Source of the DNA: Apilactobacillus kunkeei
GTDB lineage: Bacteria > Bacillota > Bacilli > Lactobacillales > Lactobacillaceae
Direction: 5' to 3'
Assembly: GCF_005930975.1 (NCBI RefSeq)
Contig: NZ_VBSE01000039.1
Coordinates: 1-64,000, forward strand
Length of the DNA: 64,000 nucleotides
In this document: in pieces, positions 8,479 through 16,542 of the stretch
How positions within the stretch are numbered: the first letter of the stretch is position 1
How the letters are laid out: the number at the start of each line of letters is the position of its first letter
The notes under the pieces: generated by a model
Seen by the model: only the letters and a program-made list of their open reading frames with translations
Databases searched by the model: none
Told to the model about the DNA's origin: nothing
Position numbers and translations under genes: made by a program

Positions 8479-8508
8479 AAAAAAAGACGATTAATAATCG
8501 TCTTTTTT
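8479..8508 (-). terminator. Terminator-like hairpin between cas9 and cas1
   Basis: GACGATTA/TAATCGTC with a 1-nt apparent loop (the real loop must open the inner pairs), flanked by A and T tracts on both sides. It starts 4 bp after the cas9 stop. I see no obvious separate cas1 promoter in the 16 bp that follow. Confidence 0.75.
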
Positions 8509-8512
8509 ATTC

Positions 8513-11500
8513 TTATAAATCTTTTAATCTAACCTTTCTTTCAAATAGTCCTGATGGAGATTGATAGATGATATTCGAATATTCAGATAAAAATATTCCA
8601 CTAGTTGATTGCAGTTGTCCAAGAGGAGTTGTAAATCCAAGTTCCTTAATTGGAACAATAGTTGGTCCACAATGTAAACCATTTAATACTTTTAATAAAA
8701 TTGCATTCTTGTCATCATTATTAAGTTTCGCAAATTTATCGATACCATTATTTAGTTTCTCCCTAAATTTGTTAACATCAAATACATCGAATTTATCATT
8801 TATAATCTCTAATATTGCTCTATAAATATTAACGAATTCATTGCTCATTTTTTCTTCTGTTAAAGAATTTCGATAATTATCATCTGAAAGTATTCGCAAA
8901 GAGTTCATATCAAGAACCAACTGTTTTGCATTATATCTATAAGTAGAGCTTCCTAATGTATACTTTTGTCCACCATCTTGGATCAATTGACCATACATAA
9001 CATTATCAACTACCACTCTAAAATCAAATTTCTTTCTATTTAACTTAGCTTGAACAATTTGATTTAAAGTATTTTCGTATTCAGATTGATTTTTGGAACT
9101 TCTTAACTCTTGCATAAATCTCACTGGAATTCCGACAACTTTGTAAACAAAACTATCTTTTTTAGGATACTTAACAATTACCATATGGTGATCAACATTT
9201 CCCGTTCTAAATCCATATAATTCTGGATTACTATCCTTTTTAACTGGAATTGGTGATGCTACATTATTAATTCTCTTCGTCGAATATACAGTTTGATCTG
9301 ATAGTTTATCATCCTTTGTTGATACTTCACGAGTTATCAGCATAAATTTATATTGATAGATTTTCTTAATTGTTTTGATAGCGTGTTTTCTATCTAAAAT
9401 TAATTTGCCAGATTGTTCGTCATAGATTTGGTCCTCAAATTTATCAGCTGGATTGGTAATATCATGCAAGAAGTTGAATGTTTTAACATTATTCGCATCA
9501 TTAACATCAAATTTATTAAAATCACCATAGACAAACATCCCTCTTAATTTTGGATATCGGTTATATAGGTATCCACCAACAAAAGTTGTTAAGTATGCAT
9601 CTAATGCATGGTGATAATCGTTTAATTCACGTATCTTATATAGATTAAATGAGTGTCTCATCTGAGAATTCATCTTAGCTTTTACTTCAATAATCTTTGT
9701 ATCATCGGATGAAAATTCATCAGATAAAATATTAGCCACTAATTTAATAACCTGACTAGTTTCTACCAATTGGCGTCTAATAAATCCATGCTTAGTATAT
9801 TTGCTTAGTGAGTCTATACCTTGCATTGTTAGGTTAAGATATTTTCTTTTACTAATTAATCCTAAATCATGCAAATGGCTCCATAATTTACGTGTTCCAT
9901 TGCTAATATTTAGTCCATTTAACGGAGTATTATTACCCTTCTTTTGATTGTTAGTATAGTAAGTCAATACACGATTATCAAAGGAATCATCCTTGTAGAA
10001 TGATTGAGGAACAATGTGATCAATTTGGTAATTGTTTAAATCGTCAATATCAATTGATTTACCATCATACAAGTCCTTACCCATTTGCATGAAGTATAGA
10101 TAGTACTTATCGATATCCATACTATTCTTTTTACTCTTCAATTCATCATTTAATTCTTTTGAAATTTCTTTTGACAATTCTTTGTACTTTCTAGAAATTT
10201 CACTATGGCGAGATCTAGTTAGTTCACCCTTATCCTCAGGATTTCTTGTAAACTCAATGGAAATACTTTCAGGTGCTTTTCCTCCCATTGCTTTTTGAAT
10301 ATCTTTAACAATCTTATAGGTTTCCCTAATTGCTTTCTTATTTTGTGGAGAAGTGTATGCATCTGCCAATACACTTTCAATATCTGTATTCTTGATAAAA
10401 TCACTATTAATTTCATCTATTTGTTTCTTAACTTCTGGTTTAGAAACAGCTTCCATAAAAGTCTCAGGTATTTCAAAAAGTTGTTCAATGATGTTTCTAC
10501 CATCATCATTGTTAATGCCTACCAATAGCTTAGCTGATAGTCTTCCCCATCCAGAATAACGTTTTGCGACTAACTGCTTTAATTCAAATTCGGATATCCA
10601 ATTAATTTCATTTCTGACTTTTTCTTCAAATATGTGTCTATCCTCAAAAACAGTTGACCATTCAATCAAACTTTCAAAATCACTCATTAATTCTGAATTG
10701 TTAATCTTATCACCAAAAATCTTCTTGAAATCAATATAACTGGTTAATCCATTGTTGAATTTTACCCCATCAGACAATCCAGTAATCTCAATTGTATCCA
10801 AATGGTTAAAATTGCTTACTAGATAATTTTTTAATCGTTTAGCTGTAACTGTCTTAGTTACTTTAAACAAGTCATTAAAAGCACCTTGTTTTTCAGCCTG
10901 ACTAAGGCGCTTATTATTAACCTTCACCACATTTAACTCATTTAACACCTTAAATTGTTGATATAACAAACTATTATCAGGCAAAACGTCTTCATTAAAT
11001 AAATAAGTATCCTTAACTGTTAATCGTTTAATAAATCTAGATGCCGTAGCTTCCCTATCTACCTTTTGATCAAAGTTCCATGGGGTTATTTCACCATCTT
11101 CTTTGCGCTTCATCCATGCAAAAGATGCACCAGAAGTTTTGGCTTGCTCCTCAGGTGTAATCAATGGTCCTACATAGTAAGGAACTCTAAATGCAACTAA
11201 TTCACTAATTTTATATTTTGCAATATGTCTACGATTTTCATTAGGATTTAATTCACCTAAAAATGGGTAATACTTACTTTGTTTTTCAATAATTTGATCC
11301 ATTTCCATTTGGTGTAATTGGTGTGGAATATTACCATTTTGGTTATTTCGTTGTTTCAAAAGATATTCACCATTTTTGATATCTTGATCTATTTTTTTAA
11401 CAATATCAATCAATTCAAAATCTGAATTCTCCAAATATGGATCGACAACTATTTGATTTATCACACTAATCAAAGATTCGTTAGTAATATGACCAGTTTT

Positions 11501-12691
11501 ATAATCAATCACTTTTTTAATTGAATCTTTTTCTTTTAAAGACTCAATTGTACTTAACTCTGCTTGAGTAAACTTTTGGGCATCAATATTCCCAATGTAT
11601 GCCGCATAAGCAACCTTCACAGAATACTTTTCATGAAATGGTAAAACATTCAATAATTTCTTCAAATCGTTTAATTGTTTTTTATGTAGATCATATGAAG
11701 CAATCATCGATTCAGAAAGTCCCATTCCATTTGGAATAATTTGATTTAATCGAACTCTAGAGTAAATGACTTTTAGTGCATTTAAAATATTCATTCGTTC
11801 ATCATCTAAATTATCAGCAAGTTCAAGCATCTTGTCATCACTAGATGCATCTGAAAAACTAAATGAAATTTTGGAACCATCATCAGTTTCATATGCCAAC
11901 AACTTGTTAACATTAAACTTATTACCCACAAAAGCTTTAGCAATTTCCTTAGAAATATCTTTTCTGAACTTATTAAGTTGCTTTTCTATAGACTTATCAT
12001 CTAAATCAGACACATTTTGATATAACAAATCAACAAGTTGCTTTGACTTATCTGAATTTCTAAGATCATTATTTAATAAAACAGACTCAATTTGACTAGT
12101 ATTTTCTGAATTAAATACATAACTAACATCGATAGTCTCAAACAAATCATTCAAAGTAGGAATAAATGTACCTAATTTTAAATCAGATGCTTCGAAAGAA
12201 GATACTGGCGTATCATCCAAGAAATTACCACGATATTTGACAATATGTCTTAATGCTAAGTAAATTTCTCTAATATCTGCTTTTTCATCGCTTGTCATTA
12301 ATCGATGTCTTAGATGATAGATAGTCTGATTTCCATTATGATAAAATTCACTATCACTTAATTCTGGAAATAATAAGGAACCAAAATATGTTTTTCTATC
12401 GTCTTTTGGTGAGATAGAAGATTGCTTTAAACGATTAAAAAATTCTTTATCTTTATGTACTATTTCATCATGAAAAATATCATCTAGTAATCTCAATCTC
12501 CATTTACGTCGATTGTACCTTCTTCTAGATGTACGAGCGATTCTTCTTTCCTGCGCAGTTTTACCTTCAGCAAACAAACGAGCTCCAATAACATTTTTTC
12601 CTTTTACACGAATTAGATTATTCTCGTCGTCTCTGGCTGCAAAACCAACAGAAGAAGTACCAATATCTAATCCGATGTGGTAATTTGTCAT
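8513..12691 (-). CDS. cas9: CRISPR-associated endonuclease Cas9 (type II-A)
   Basis: 1392 aa, usual for II-A Cas9. All catalytic elements are present: RuvC-I D9 (YHIGLDIGTSSVGFA), an arginine-rich bridge helix (about 49-68, RRIARTSRRRYNRRKWR), RuvC-II E813 (SISIEFTR), HNH D891-H892 (YQIDHIVPQSF), and RuvC-III H1028/D1031 (YHHALDAYL). The C-terminal 300 residues form the PAM-interacting region; the PAM cannot be predicted. It should cut DNA guided by the crRNA-tracrRNA duplex encoded here. The ATG has an AGGAGGGG ribosome site, and a consensus promoter lies at 12720-12748. No frameshift, so the system looks functional. Confidence 0.98.
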   Translation of the reverse strand: MTNYHIGLDIGTSSVGFAARDDENNLIRVKGKNVIGARLFAEGKTAQERRIARTSRRRYNRRKWRLRLLDDIFHDEIVHKDKEFFNRLKQSSISPKDDRKTYFGSLLFPELSDSEFYHNGNQTIYHLRHRLMTSDEKADIREIYLALRHIVKYRGNFLDDTPVSSFEASDLKLGTFIPTLNDLFETIDVSYVFNSENTSQIESVLLNNDLRNSDKSKQLVDLLYQNVSDLDDKSIEKQLNKFRKDISKEIAKAFVGNKFNVNKLLAYETDDGSKISFSFSDASSDDKMLELADNLDDERMNILNALKVIYSRVRLNQIIPNGMGLSESMIASYDLHKKQLNDLKKLLNVLPFHEKYSVKVAYAAYIGNIDAQKFTQAELSTIESLKEKDSIKKVIDYKTGHITNESLISVINQIVVDPYLENSDFELIDIVKKIDQDIKNGEYLLKQRNNQNGNIPHQLHQMEMDQIIEKQSKYYPFLGELNPNENRRHIAKYKISELVAFRVPYYVGPLITPEEQAKTSGASFAWMKRKEDGEITPWNFDQKVDREATASRFIKRLTVKDTYLFNEDVLPDNSLLYQQFKVLNELNVVKVNNKRLSQAEKQGAFNDLFKVTKTVTAKRLKNYLVSNFNHLDTIEITGLSDGVKFNNGLTSYIDFKKIFGDKINNSELMSDFESLIEWSTVFEDRHIFEEKVRNEINWISEFELKQLVAKRYSGWGRLSAKLLVGINNDDGRNIIEQLFEIPETFMEAVSKPEVKKQIDEINSDFIKNTDIESVLADAYTSPQNKKAIRETYKIVKDIQKAMGGKAPESISIEFTRNPEDKGELTRSRHSEISRKYKELSKEISKELNDELKSKKNSMDIDKYYLYFMQMGKDLYDGKSIDIDDLNNYQIDHIVPQSFYKDDSFDNRVLTYYTNNQKKGNNTPLNGLNISNGTRKLWSHLHDLGLISKRKYLNLTMQGIDSLSKYTKHGFIRRQLVETSQVIKLVANILSDEFSSDDTKIIEVKAKMNSQMRHSFNLYKIRELNDYHHALDAYLTTFVGGYLYNRYPKLRGMFVYGDFNKFDVNDANNVKTFNFLHDITNPADKFEDQIYDEQSGKLILDRKHAIKTIKKIYQYKFMLITREVSTKDDKLSDQTVYSTKRINNVASPIPVKKDSNPELYGFRTGNVDHHMVIVKYPKKDSFVYKVVGIPVRFMQELRSSKNQSEYENTLNQIVQAKLNRKKFDFRVVVDNVMYGQLIQDGGQKYTLGSSTYRYNAKQLVLDMNSLRILSDDNYRNSLTEEKMSNEFVNIYRAILEIINDKFDVFDVNKFREKLNNGIDKFAKLNNDDKNAILLKVLNGLHCGPTIVPIKELGFTTPLGQLQSTSGIFLSEYSNIIYQSPSGLFERKVRLKDL

Positions 12692-12719
12692 ATAATCCCC
12701 TCCTATTTGTTATACATTC

Positions 12720-12748
12720 ATTATATTTTTTTAATATCCCACTTGCAA
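12720..12748 (-). promoter_or_regulatory. cas9 promoter, sharing its -35 with the tracrRNA promoter
   Basis: Minus strand: TTGCAA (12743-12748), 17-nt spacer, TATAAT (12720-12725). TTGCAA is its own reverse complement and lies in the palindrome CTTGCAAG, so the same six bases also serve as the -35 of the divergent tracrRNA promoter. Confidence 0.75.
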
Positions 12749-12771
12749 GCTAAATTTTTTTGTTATATAAT
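12743..12771 (+). promoter_or_regulatory. tracrRNA promoter
   Basis: Plus strand: TTGCAA (12743-12748), 17-nt spacer, TATAAT (12766-12771). Predicted start near 12778, immediately before a short 5' hairpin. Confidence 0.75.
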
Positions 12772-12777
12772 TTATTT

Positions 12778-12915
12778 TGTTGGTTAGCTACCAACTTTAA
12801 ACCTTATTGATATGACATACTAAGTTAAAATCAAACAATTTAAGTTTCAATTTTTGATCTCGTTATCGGGACATTACATAAGAAAAAGGCATCCACAATG
12901 TGGATGCCTTTTTTT
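12778..12915 (+). ncRNA. tracrRNA
   Basis: The anti-repeat (12795-12831) matches the CRISPR repeat at 24 of the first 26 positions; both differences become G-U pairs with the crRNA. The TAAGTTAAAAT segment makes the bulged lower stem, as in S. pyogenes tracrRNA. A 5' hairpin (GTTGGT 12779-12784 / ACCAAC 12790-12795) precedes it. Downstream are a nexus-like fold (ATCAAA 12830-12835 / TTTGAT 12853-12858), a small hairpin TCTCG-TTAT-CGGGA (12858-12871), and a terminator stem GGCATCCACA/TGTGGATGCC (12888-12908) with seven T's. It is divergent from cas9, on the strand opposite to the array. Confidence 0.93.
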
Positions 12916-12976
12916 GAATCATCAATCATCTCATTATGCTATACTTATCTACATATAATTATAAGGAAGCGATGAA

Positions 12977-14092
12977 ATGAAACATAAAGTCAGTATTTAT
13001 TTATCAATTATAACAATGGTATTTGCACTTAGTTTTACATCCATATCAGCATCCGCAAATGATGTTCAGGGAAATAAAGGAATGACATTAGATTGCGCGA
13101 GAACTTATTATTCTCCTAAGTTAATCAAAGGATATATTAATACTTTGTCGAAGAATAAAGCCAAATTCATTTTGTTACATTTAAATGACAATGAACGTTT
13201 TGGTGTTGAAAATAGTTACCTGGGTCAAACTGCAAAGAAGGCAAAAGTCAAAAACGGTATCTATTTCAATCGTAAGACTCATAAAGCTTTTTTAAGTAAA
13301 GGTCAATTAAAGAGTTTAATTCGATATGCTAAAAGTAAACATATTGAATTAATTCCTGAAATTGATTTACCAGGTCACAATAAAGGCATCGTCAAACTTC
13401 TTAGTTACACTAAAAAAGGTCGTCGTTTAAAGAAACAATTAATCTACCGCAATGGATACAATGAATTTAAACTCTCAAAGAAAGGAACTCTAGTTCTTTC
13501 TAAAAAAATCCTCTCAGAATATTTACCATTACTTCCCAAGGGTAGTCACATTGGTGTGGGATCAGATGAAATATCATTAGACAACAAAACTGAAGAAAAT
13601 AACTTTGTTAAATATATTAACTCAATTGATTCATTTGTTAACCACAAAGGATATAAATTAACTGCTTGGAATGATAGTTTTCATAAACGAACTATCAATA
13701 AATATCACAAAAACATAACTATCTTTTACTGGAGTCAAAATGGTCAACAAAGCGACCCAGATAATCGCAAAGAATTAATTAGATTAAGAGCCACCTTGCC
13801 ACAACTAGTTAATCATGGTTTCAAAGTCATTAATTGTAATTATTATTACCTATACGTAATTAACAACAAAAAGATGTTCACCACTAAATCCCGTTTTCAC
13901 TGGAAAGAATTACTATCCCAGTGGAACGAAAGAATTTGGGACGATAATAATACATCTAACATTTACACTGGTAATAAAAAAATTGATTCTGCTCTTTGTA
14001 TTTGGAACATCAAAAAACCAGTTTACAGTGCCCAAAAGTCTTATCAACTTAGTCAAGAATACTTAAATGCATTCTTAAATCATAGAGATTAA
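12977..14092 (+). CDS. Secreted glycoside hydrolase family 20-like protein (beta-N-acetylhexosaminidase fold)
   Basis: 371 aa with a signal peptide (about 1-27, ending ISASA). GH20 landmarks are present: GMTLDCARTYYSP, LLHLNDNERFGVE, EIDLPGHNKGI, and the catalytic Asp-Glu pair in GVGSDEI (about 196-197). GH20 enzymes remove terminal GlcNAc/GalNAc using substrate-assisted catalysis. It is a single compact domain without a wall anchor, so it is probably released or loosely bound. Ribosome site AAGGAAG. It lies just beyond the tracrRNA terminator and is independent of cas. Confidence 0.82.
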   Translation: MKHKVSIYLSIITMVFALSFTSISASANDVQGNKGMTLDCARTYYSPKLIKGYINTLSKNKAKFILLHLNDNERFGVENSYLGQTAKKAKVKNGIYFNRKTHKAFLSKGQLKSLIRYAKSKHIELIPEIDLPGHNKGIVKLLSYTKKGRRLKKQLIYRNGYNEFKLSKKGTLVLSKKILSEYLPLLPKGSHIGVGSDEISLDNKTEENNFVKYINSIDSFVNHKGYKLTAWNDSFHKRTINKYHKNITIFYWSQNGQQSDPDNRKELIRLRATLPQLVNHGFKVINCNYYYLYVINNKKMFTTKSRFHWKELLSQWNERIWDDNNTSNIYTGNKKIDSALCIWNIKKPVYSAQKSYQLSQEYLNAFLNHRD

Positions 14093-14133
14093 AATCATTC
14101 AATATCAAAATATTTATAGAGGAGCTGTCTACC

Positions 14134-14595
14134 ATGTTTAATAATGATGAATATTCCCCAACATCTTACAAAGATTATCTTGCTCATCTAGTCTATTATG
14201 CAAATGAGCTCACCGACTCTTTGTTAAATTATTTAGAAAATGAATTTGATTTCTACTATGCATACGATATTAAGGATTCAAATGAAGATCTTGATATAGA
14301 CGATTTTGCAACTGTTTATAAAAAATGCGCCGACGATAAGTATCAAGAAATTAGTGATGAAGAATATAAAAAGGCAGCATTTAAAATCTATGACATCATT
14401 CCCGGATGCATCTATGATTGGATGGTCGATTTTTTCTTCTGCGAAAATGATAATGTCGAAGAATCTAATCAAACGTTATTAAATAATTTCCCGGAAATTA
14501 AAGAAGCCCACATGGAAAGAGCTTGGTATAGTGAAACATACAATACAATCCGTGAGCATCAACTATTTGATATGAAAGATTTCCCAAAACTATAA
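14134..14595 (+). CDS. Small strongly acidic protein, function unknown
   Basis: 153 aa with 35 Asp/Glu against 13 Lys/Arg, rich in Tyr and Phe, no signal peptide or membrane segment. I do not recognise the family. Ribosome site GAGGAG, 9 nt before ATG. It follows the GH20-like gene by 41 bp and may share its transcript. Its charge recalls DNA-mimic proteins, but nothing specific supports that. Confidence 0.7.
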   Translation: MFNNDEYSPTSYKDYLAHLVYYANELTDSLLNYLENEFDFYYAYDIKDSNEDLDIDDFATVYKKCADDKYQEISDEEYKKAAFKIYDIIPGCIYDWMVDFFFCENDNVEESNQTLLNNFPEIKEAHMERAWYSETYNTIREHQLFDMKDFPKL

Positions 14596-15154
14596 AAAAG
14601 AAGCCGCAATGGCTTCTTTTTTGTTGGATATGTTTAATTAACCTAATCATTTTAGACTCAACCAATGAATTCGGACTACTTCCGATTTCATCAATTGGCA
14701 CATTTCTTTCGTACTCTTGATAATAATTAACCCACTTATCATCAATTTCACCATTTTGACCAAAACGTAATGGTGTTAATTGAAAAACATTCTCTAGTTC
14801 AAAAGCATATGTAACTAATTGTGAACAGTAAAAACTATCATAGTGATTTAAAAAAAGATTATTATAAGGCTTTCCAATCACCTTTTTAGCACGATTAATT
14901 ACTACATCACTATCAATATCTGTAGTAACTCGATACAAGTCGATTCTTTGATTTTCTCGATTGAATAAAAATTCTTCCAAACTCTGTTTAAGTACTCCGC
15001 GATTAGGAACAGCATGAATCACATAAGCGTTTCCATGATCAACATACACGATTGCCACATGTGAATAATAATGTTTAATCGCAGTTGTCTTAGCAATTAA
15101 GTTAGAAAAATCATCTTTCTTTGGTTCAATCAGTAATAAATCAGCATTTTTCAT
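14498..15154 (-). CDS. YiiX/NlpC-P60-like permuted papain-fold hydrolase with run-on C-terminus
   Basis: 218 aa. The permuted papain-fold arrangement is visible: N-terminal His in YYSHVAIVYVD and the later catalytic Cys in DSFYCSQLVTYAFE. Such enzymes hydrolyse amide or acyl bonds. The family-like part ends around SLVESKMIRLIKHI; the last ~40 residues are encoded by the terminator hairpin and by the antisense of the neighbouring gene's 3' end. A stop codon has probably been lost. The overlap with the convergent gene is 98 bp. Confidence 0.65.
   Translation of the reverse strand: MKNADLLLIEPKKDDFSNLIAKTTAIKHYYSHVAIVYVDHGNAYVIHAVPNRGVLKQSLEEFLFNRENQRIDLYRVTTDIDSDVVINRAKKVIGKPYNNLFLNHYDSFYCSQLVTYAFELENVFQLTPLRFGQNGEIDDKWVNYYQEYERNVPIDEIGSSPNSLVESKMIRLIKHIQQKRSHCGFFFIVLGNLSYQIVDAHGLYCMFHYTKLFPCGLL
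14594..14622. terminator. Bidirectional terminator, overlapping the 3' part of the opposite gene
   Basis: AAAAGAAGCC/GGCTTCTTTT with a 5-nt loop and flanking A/T tracts. It ends the acidic-protein transcript. On the minus strand it lies inside the open frame 14498-15154. Confidence 0.85.
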
Positions 15155-15234
15155 AGTTAAATTCTTTCTTTTTTTTAATTTTTGAATGTTAAAATTTTTG
15201 GTAGTTTTATGAGGATTGATATTAATAGAAGGAA

Positions 15235-15576
15235 GTGAAAAAGATTCGTAAAGATGTTGTTGCAGGTGGGTTCCAACTCATCGGATCATTTATTAACCTA
15301 TTCACATTTACATACATAGCTTTACCATTAATTATTGGGGATAACACCAATCAGCACACCATTTTGTTAGGAGTGCTGATTACATTTATCAACTTATTTC
15401 AGATTATTTTTACTTTTATTTCAGCAAATAAGAAGAAGCTATTATTAGCTTCTTTCATCATCTTACTGATAGAAGTCTTTATAATCGGACTAGCAAGTCA
15501 GTTCCCATTTAATGAGACAATTATCGTATCACTTTCCACAATTATATTAACAATTCAGATTACAATAAACGTTTGA
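15235..15576 (+). CDS. Small integral membrane protein, function unknown
   Basis: 113 aa, about four hydrophobic segments, no recognisable family. The first usable codon is GTG (15235), but the ribosome site AAGGAAG overlaps it; the codon at a normal distance is the in-frame ATT at 15244. An in-frame TAG lies just upstream of the GTG, so the start is one of these two. Confidence 0.6.
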   Translation: MKKIRKDVVAGGFQLIGSFINLFTFTYIALPLIIGDNTNQHTILLGVLITFINLFQIIFTFISANKKKLLLASFIILLIEVFIIGLASQFPFNETIIVSLSTIILTIQITINV

Positions 15577-15578
15577 AT

Positions 15579-15606
15579 AAAAAGAGCCAATAATGGCTCT
15601 TTTTTT
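15579..15606. terminator. Bidirectional terminator
   Basis: AAAAAGAGCC/GGCTCTTTTT with a 6-nt loop between two converging genes. Confidence 0.85.
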
Positions 15607-16216
15607 AGTACAATCGATTAAAGTAATCCACATAATATTGATTATTTTTCAATCTAATCTTAGTCACCGATGTATTGTCTGGTTCAATTACTGACATCGG
15701 ATCATTTTGCTGTTTTAATGCTACTATCATGGCTGCCTTTACGGTGAAGCCATGTGAAACCACCACAAATTTCCCGTTAGGGTTTTTATGCGCAATTTCT
15801 TCCATAAATTCACTCACCCGACTGGTAACGTGTTCAAAAGTTTCCCCATCAGCGAGAACTGCATAACTTGGTAATAAATCTTTTAACTCATCATCAAACA
15901 CTTCAGGATATGTCTTCATCAATTCTGCATTAGATTGACCATCCCACTTACCATATGAAATTTCTAGCAAACGTTCGTCTTTTTCAATTGGTAAGTCTAC
16001 ACCAGCGTTTAAGTAATCTGCTGTATCCAAAGTTCTTTGAAGTGGACTAGCATAAATTTTATCAGCAAAACTAATATCAAAATGATTATGCAAATGATGT
16101 GCCTGTTGCTTTCCTATATCAGATAAATATGTAATTTCAGAATTAATCGTCCCCTGCTTTACCCCCTGTTGATTGGCGAATGTTTTACCGTGGCGAACAA
16201 AATAAAACTCAGTCAA
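15605..16216 (-). CDS. Histidine phosphatase family protein (phosphoglycerate mutase-like)
   Basis: 203 aa. N-terminal FVRHGKT is the phosphohistidine RHG motif; SPLQRT, the acidic LLEISYGKWDG and VVSHG complete the active site. The family removes phosphate from sugars, nucleotides or small acids; the substrate is unknown. The preferred start is TTG at 16216, with AAGGAGAG at good distance; a longer ATG frame (16243) begins upstream of that site. Terminator shared with the converging gene. Confidence 0.85.
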   Translation of the reverse strand: MTEFYFVRHGKTFANQQGVKQGTINSEITYLSDIGKQQAHHLHNHFDISFADKIYASPLQRTLDTADYLNAGVDLPIEKDERLLEISYGKWDGQSNAELMKTYPEVFDDELKDLLPSYAVLADGETFEHVTSRVSEFMEEIAHKNPNGKFVVVSHGFTVKAAMIVALKQQNDPMSVIEPDNTSVTKIRLKNNQYYVDYFNRLY

Positions 16217-16273
16217 AATAAAACTCTCCTTTCGATGAAACACGTATATTTTGATTTATTATAACATTTTTGT

Positions 16274-16301
16274 TTGCAAGCTATTATATGTATGTTAGAA
16301 T
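16274..16301 (+). promoter_or_regulatory. Promoter of the serC-serA leader
   Basis: TTGCAA (16274-16279), 16-nt spacer, TAGAAT (16296-16301). The leader ORF begins about 30 nt downstream. Confidence 0.5.
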
Positions 16302-16331
16302 TTGGTTAAATTAAAGGAGGAGGTAATTAAA

Positions 16332-16397
16332 ATGTTAAGAAATGCAAATATTAATAATTTAATTGTCTCTTCCTGGTCTACACATCCATTTATGTAG
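16332..16397 (+). CDS. serC-serA leader peptide (21 aa)
   Basis: ATG to TAG, preceded by a very strong AAAGGAGGAGG ribosome site. The peptide begins MLRNANINN and ends IVSSWSTHPFM; codons 13, 14 and 16 are Ser (TCT, TCC, TCT) around a Trp. A cluster of codons for the end product just before a hairpin is the classic design of ribosome-mediated attenuation. The stop codon falls in the first hairpin (16375-16400). Confidence 0.75.
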   Translation: MLRNANINNLIVSSWSTHPFM

Positions 16398-16509
16398 GCC
16401 TATTTATACGAAACTTGTGCCCTGCATAGATGGTTAACATTTTGTGGGGTCATAAAGACAATACACTTGTAGTAGTGGCCCCACAGAACTGTCTCTGTGG
16501 GGCTTTTTT
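16375..16509 (+). promoter_or_regulatory. Transcription attenuator of serC-serA
   Basis: Three stems are visible. 1:2 pairs GGTCTACA (16375-16382) with TGTAGGCC (16393-16400), overlapping the Ser codons and stop. The antiterminator pairs TGTGGGGTC (16443-16451) with GGCCCCACA (16477-16485). The terminator pairs GCCCCACAGA (16478-16487) with TCTGTGGGGC (16494-16503), followed by six T's. The last two are mutually exclusive. No T-box sequence is present. Ribosome position on the leader ORF is the likely signal. Confidence 0.75.
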
Positions 16510-16542
16510 ATTTCATCTAATCTATTTTTGGGAGTGATAATT

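Noticed and set aside
12743-12795. A long tracrRNA form that guides Cas9 to its own promoter, as in S. pyogenes
   Set aside because: The promoter leaves only about 17 nt before the anti-repeat, taken up by a hairpin, and I see no repeat-like segment needed for a natural single guide.
16310-16542. Serine T-box riboswitch
   Set aside because: No T-box sequence and no stem I features; a translated leader ORF is present instead.
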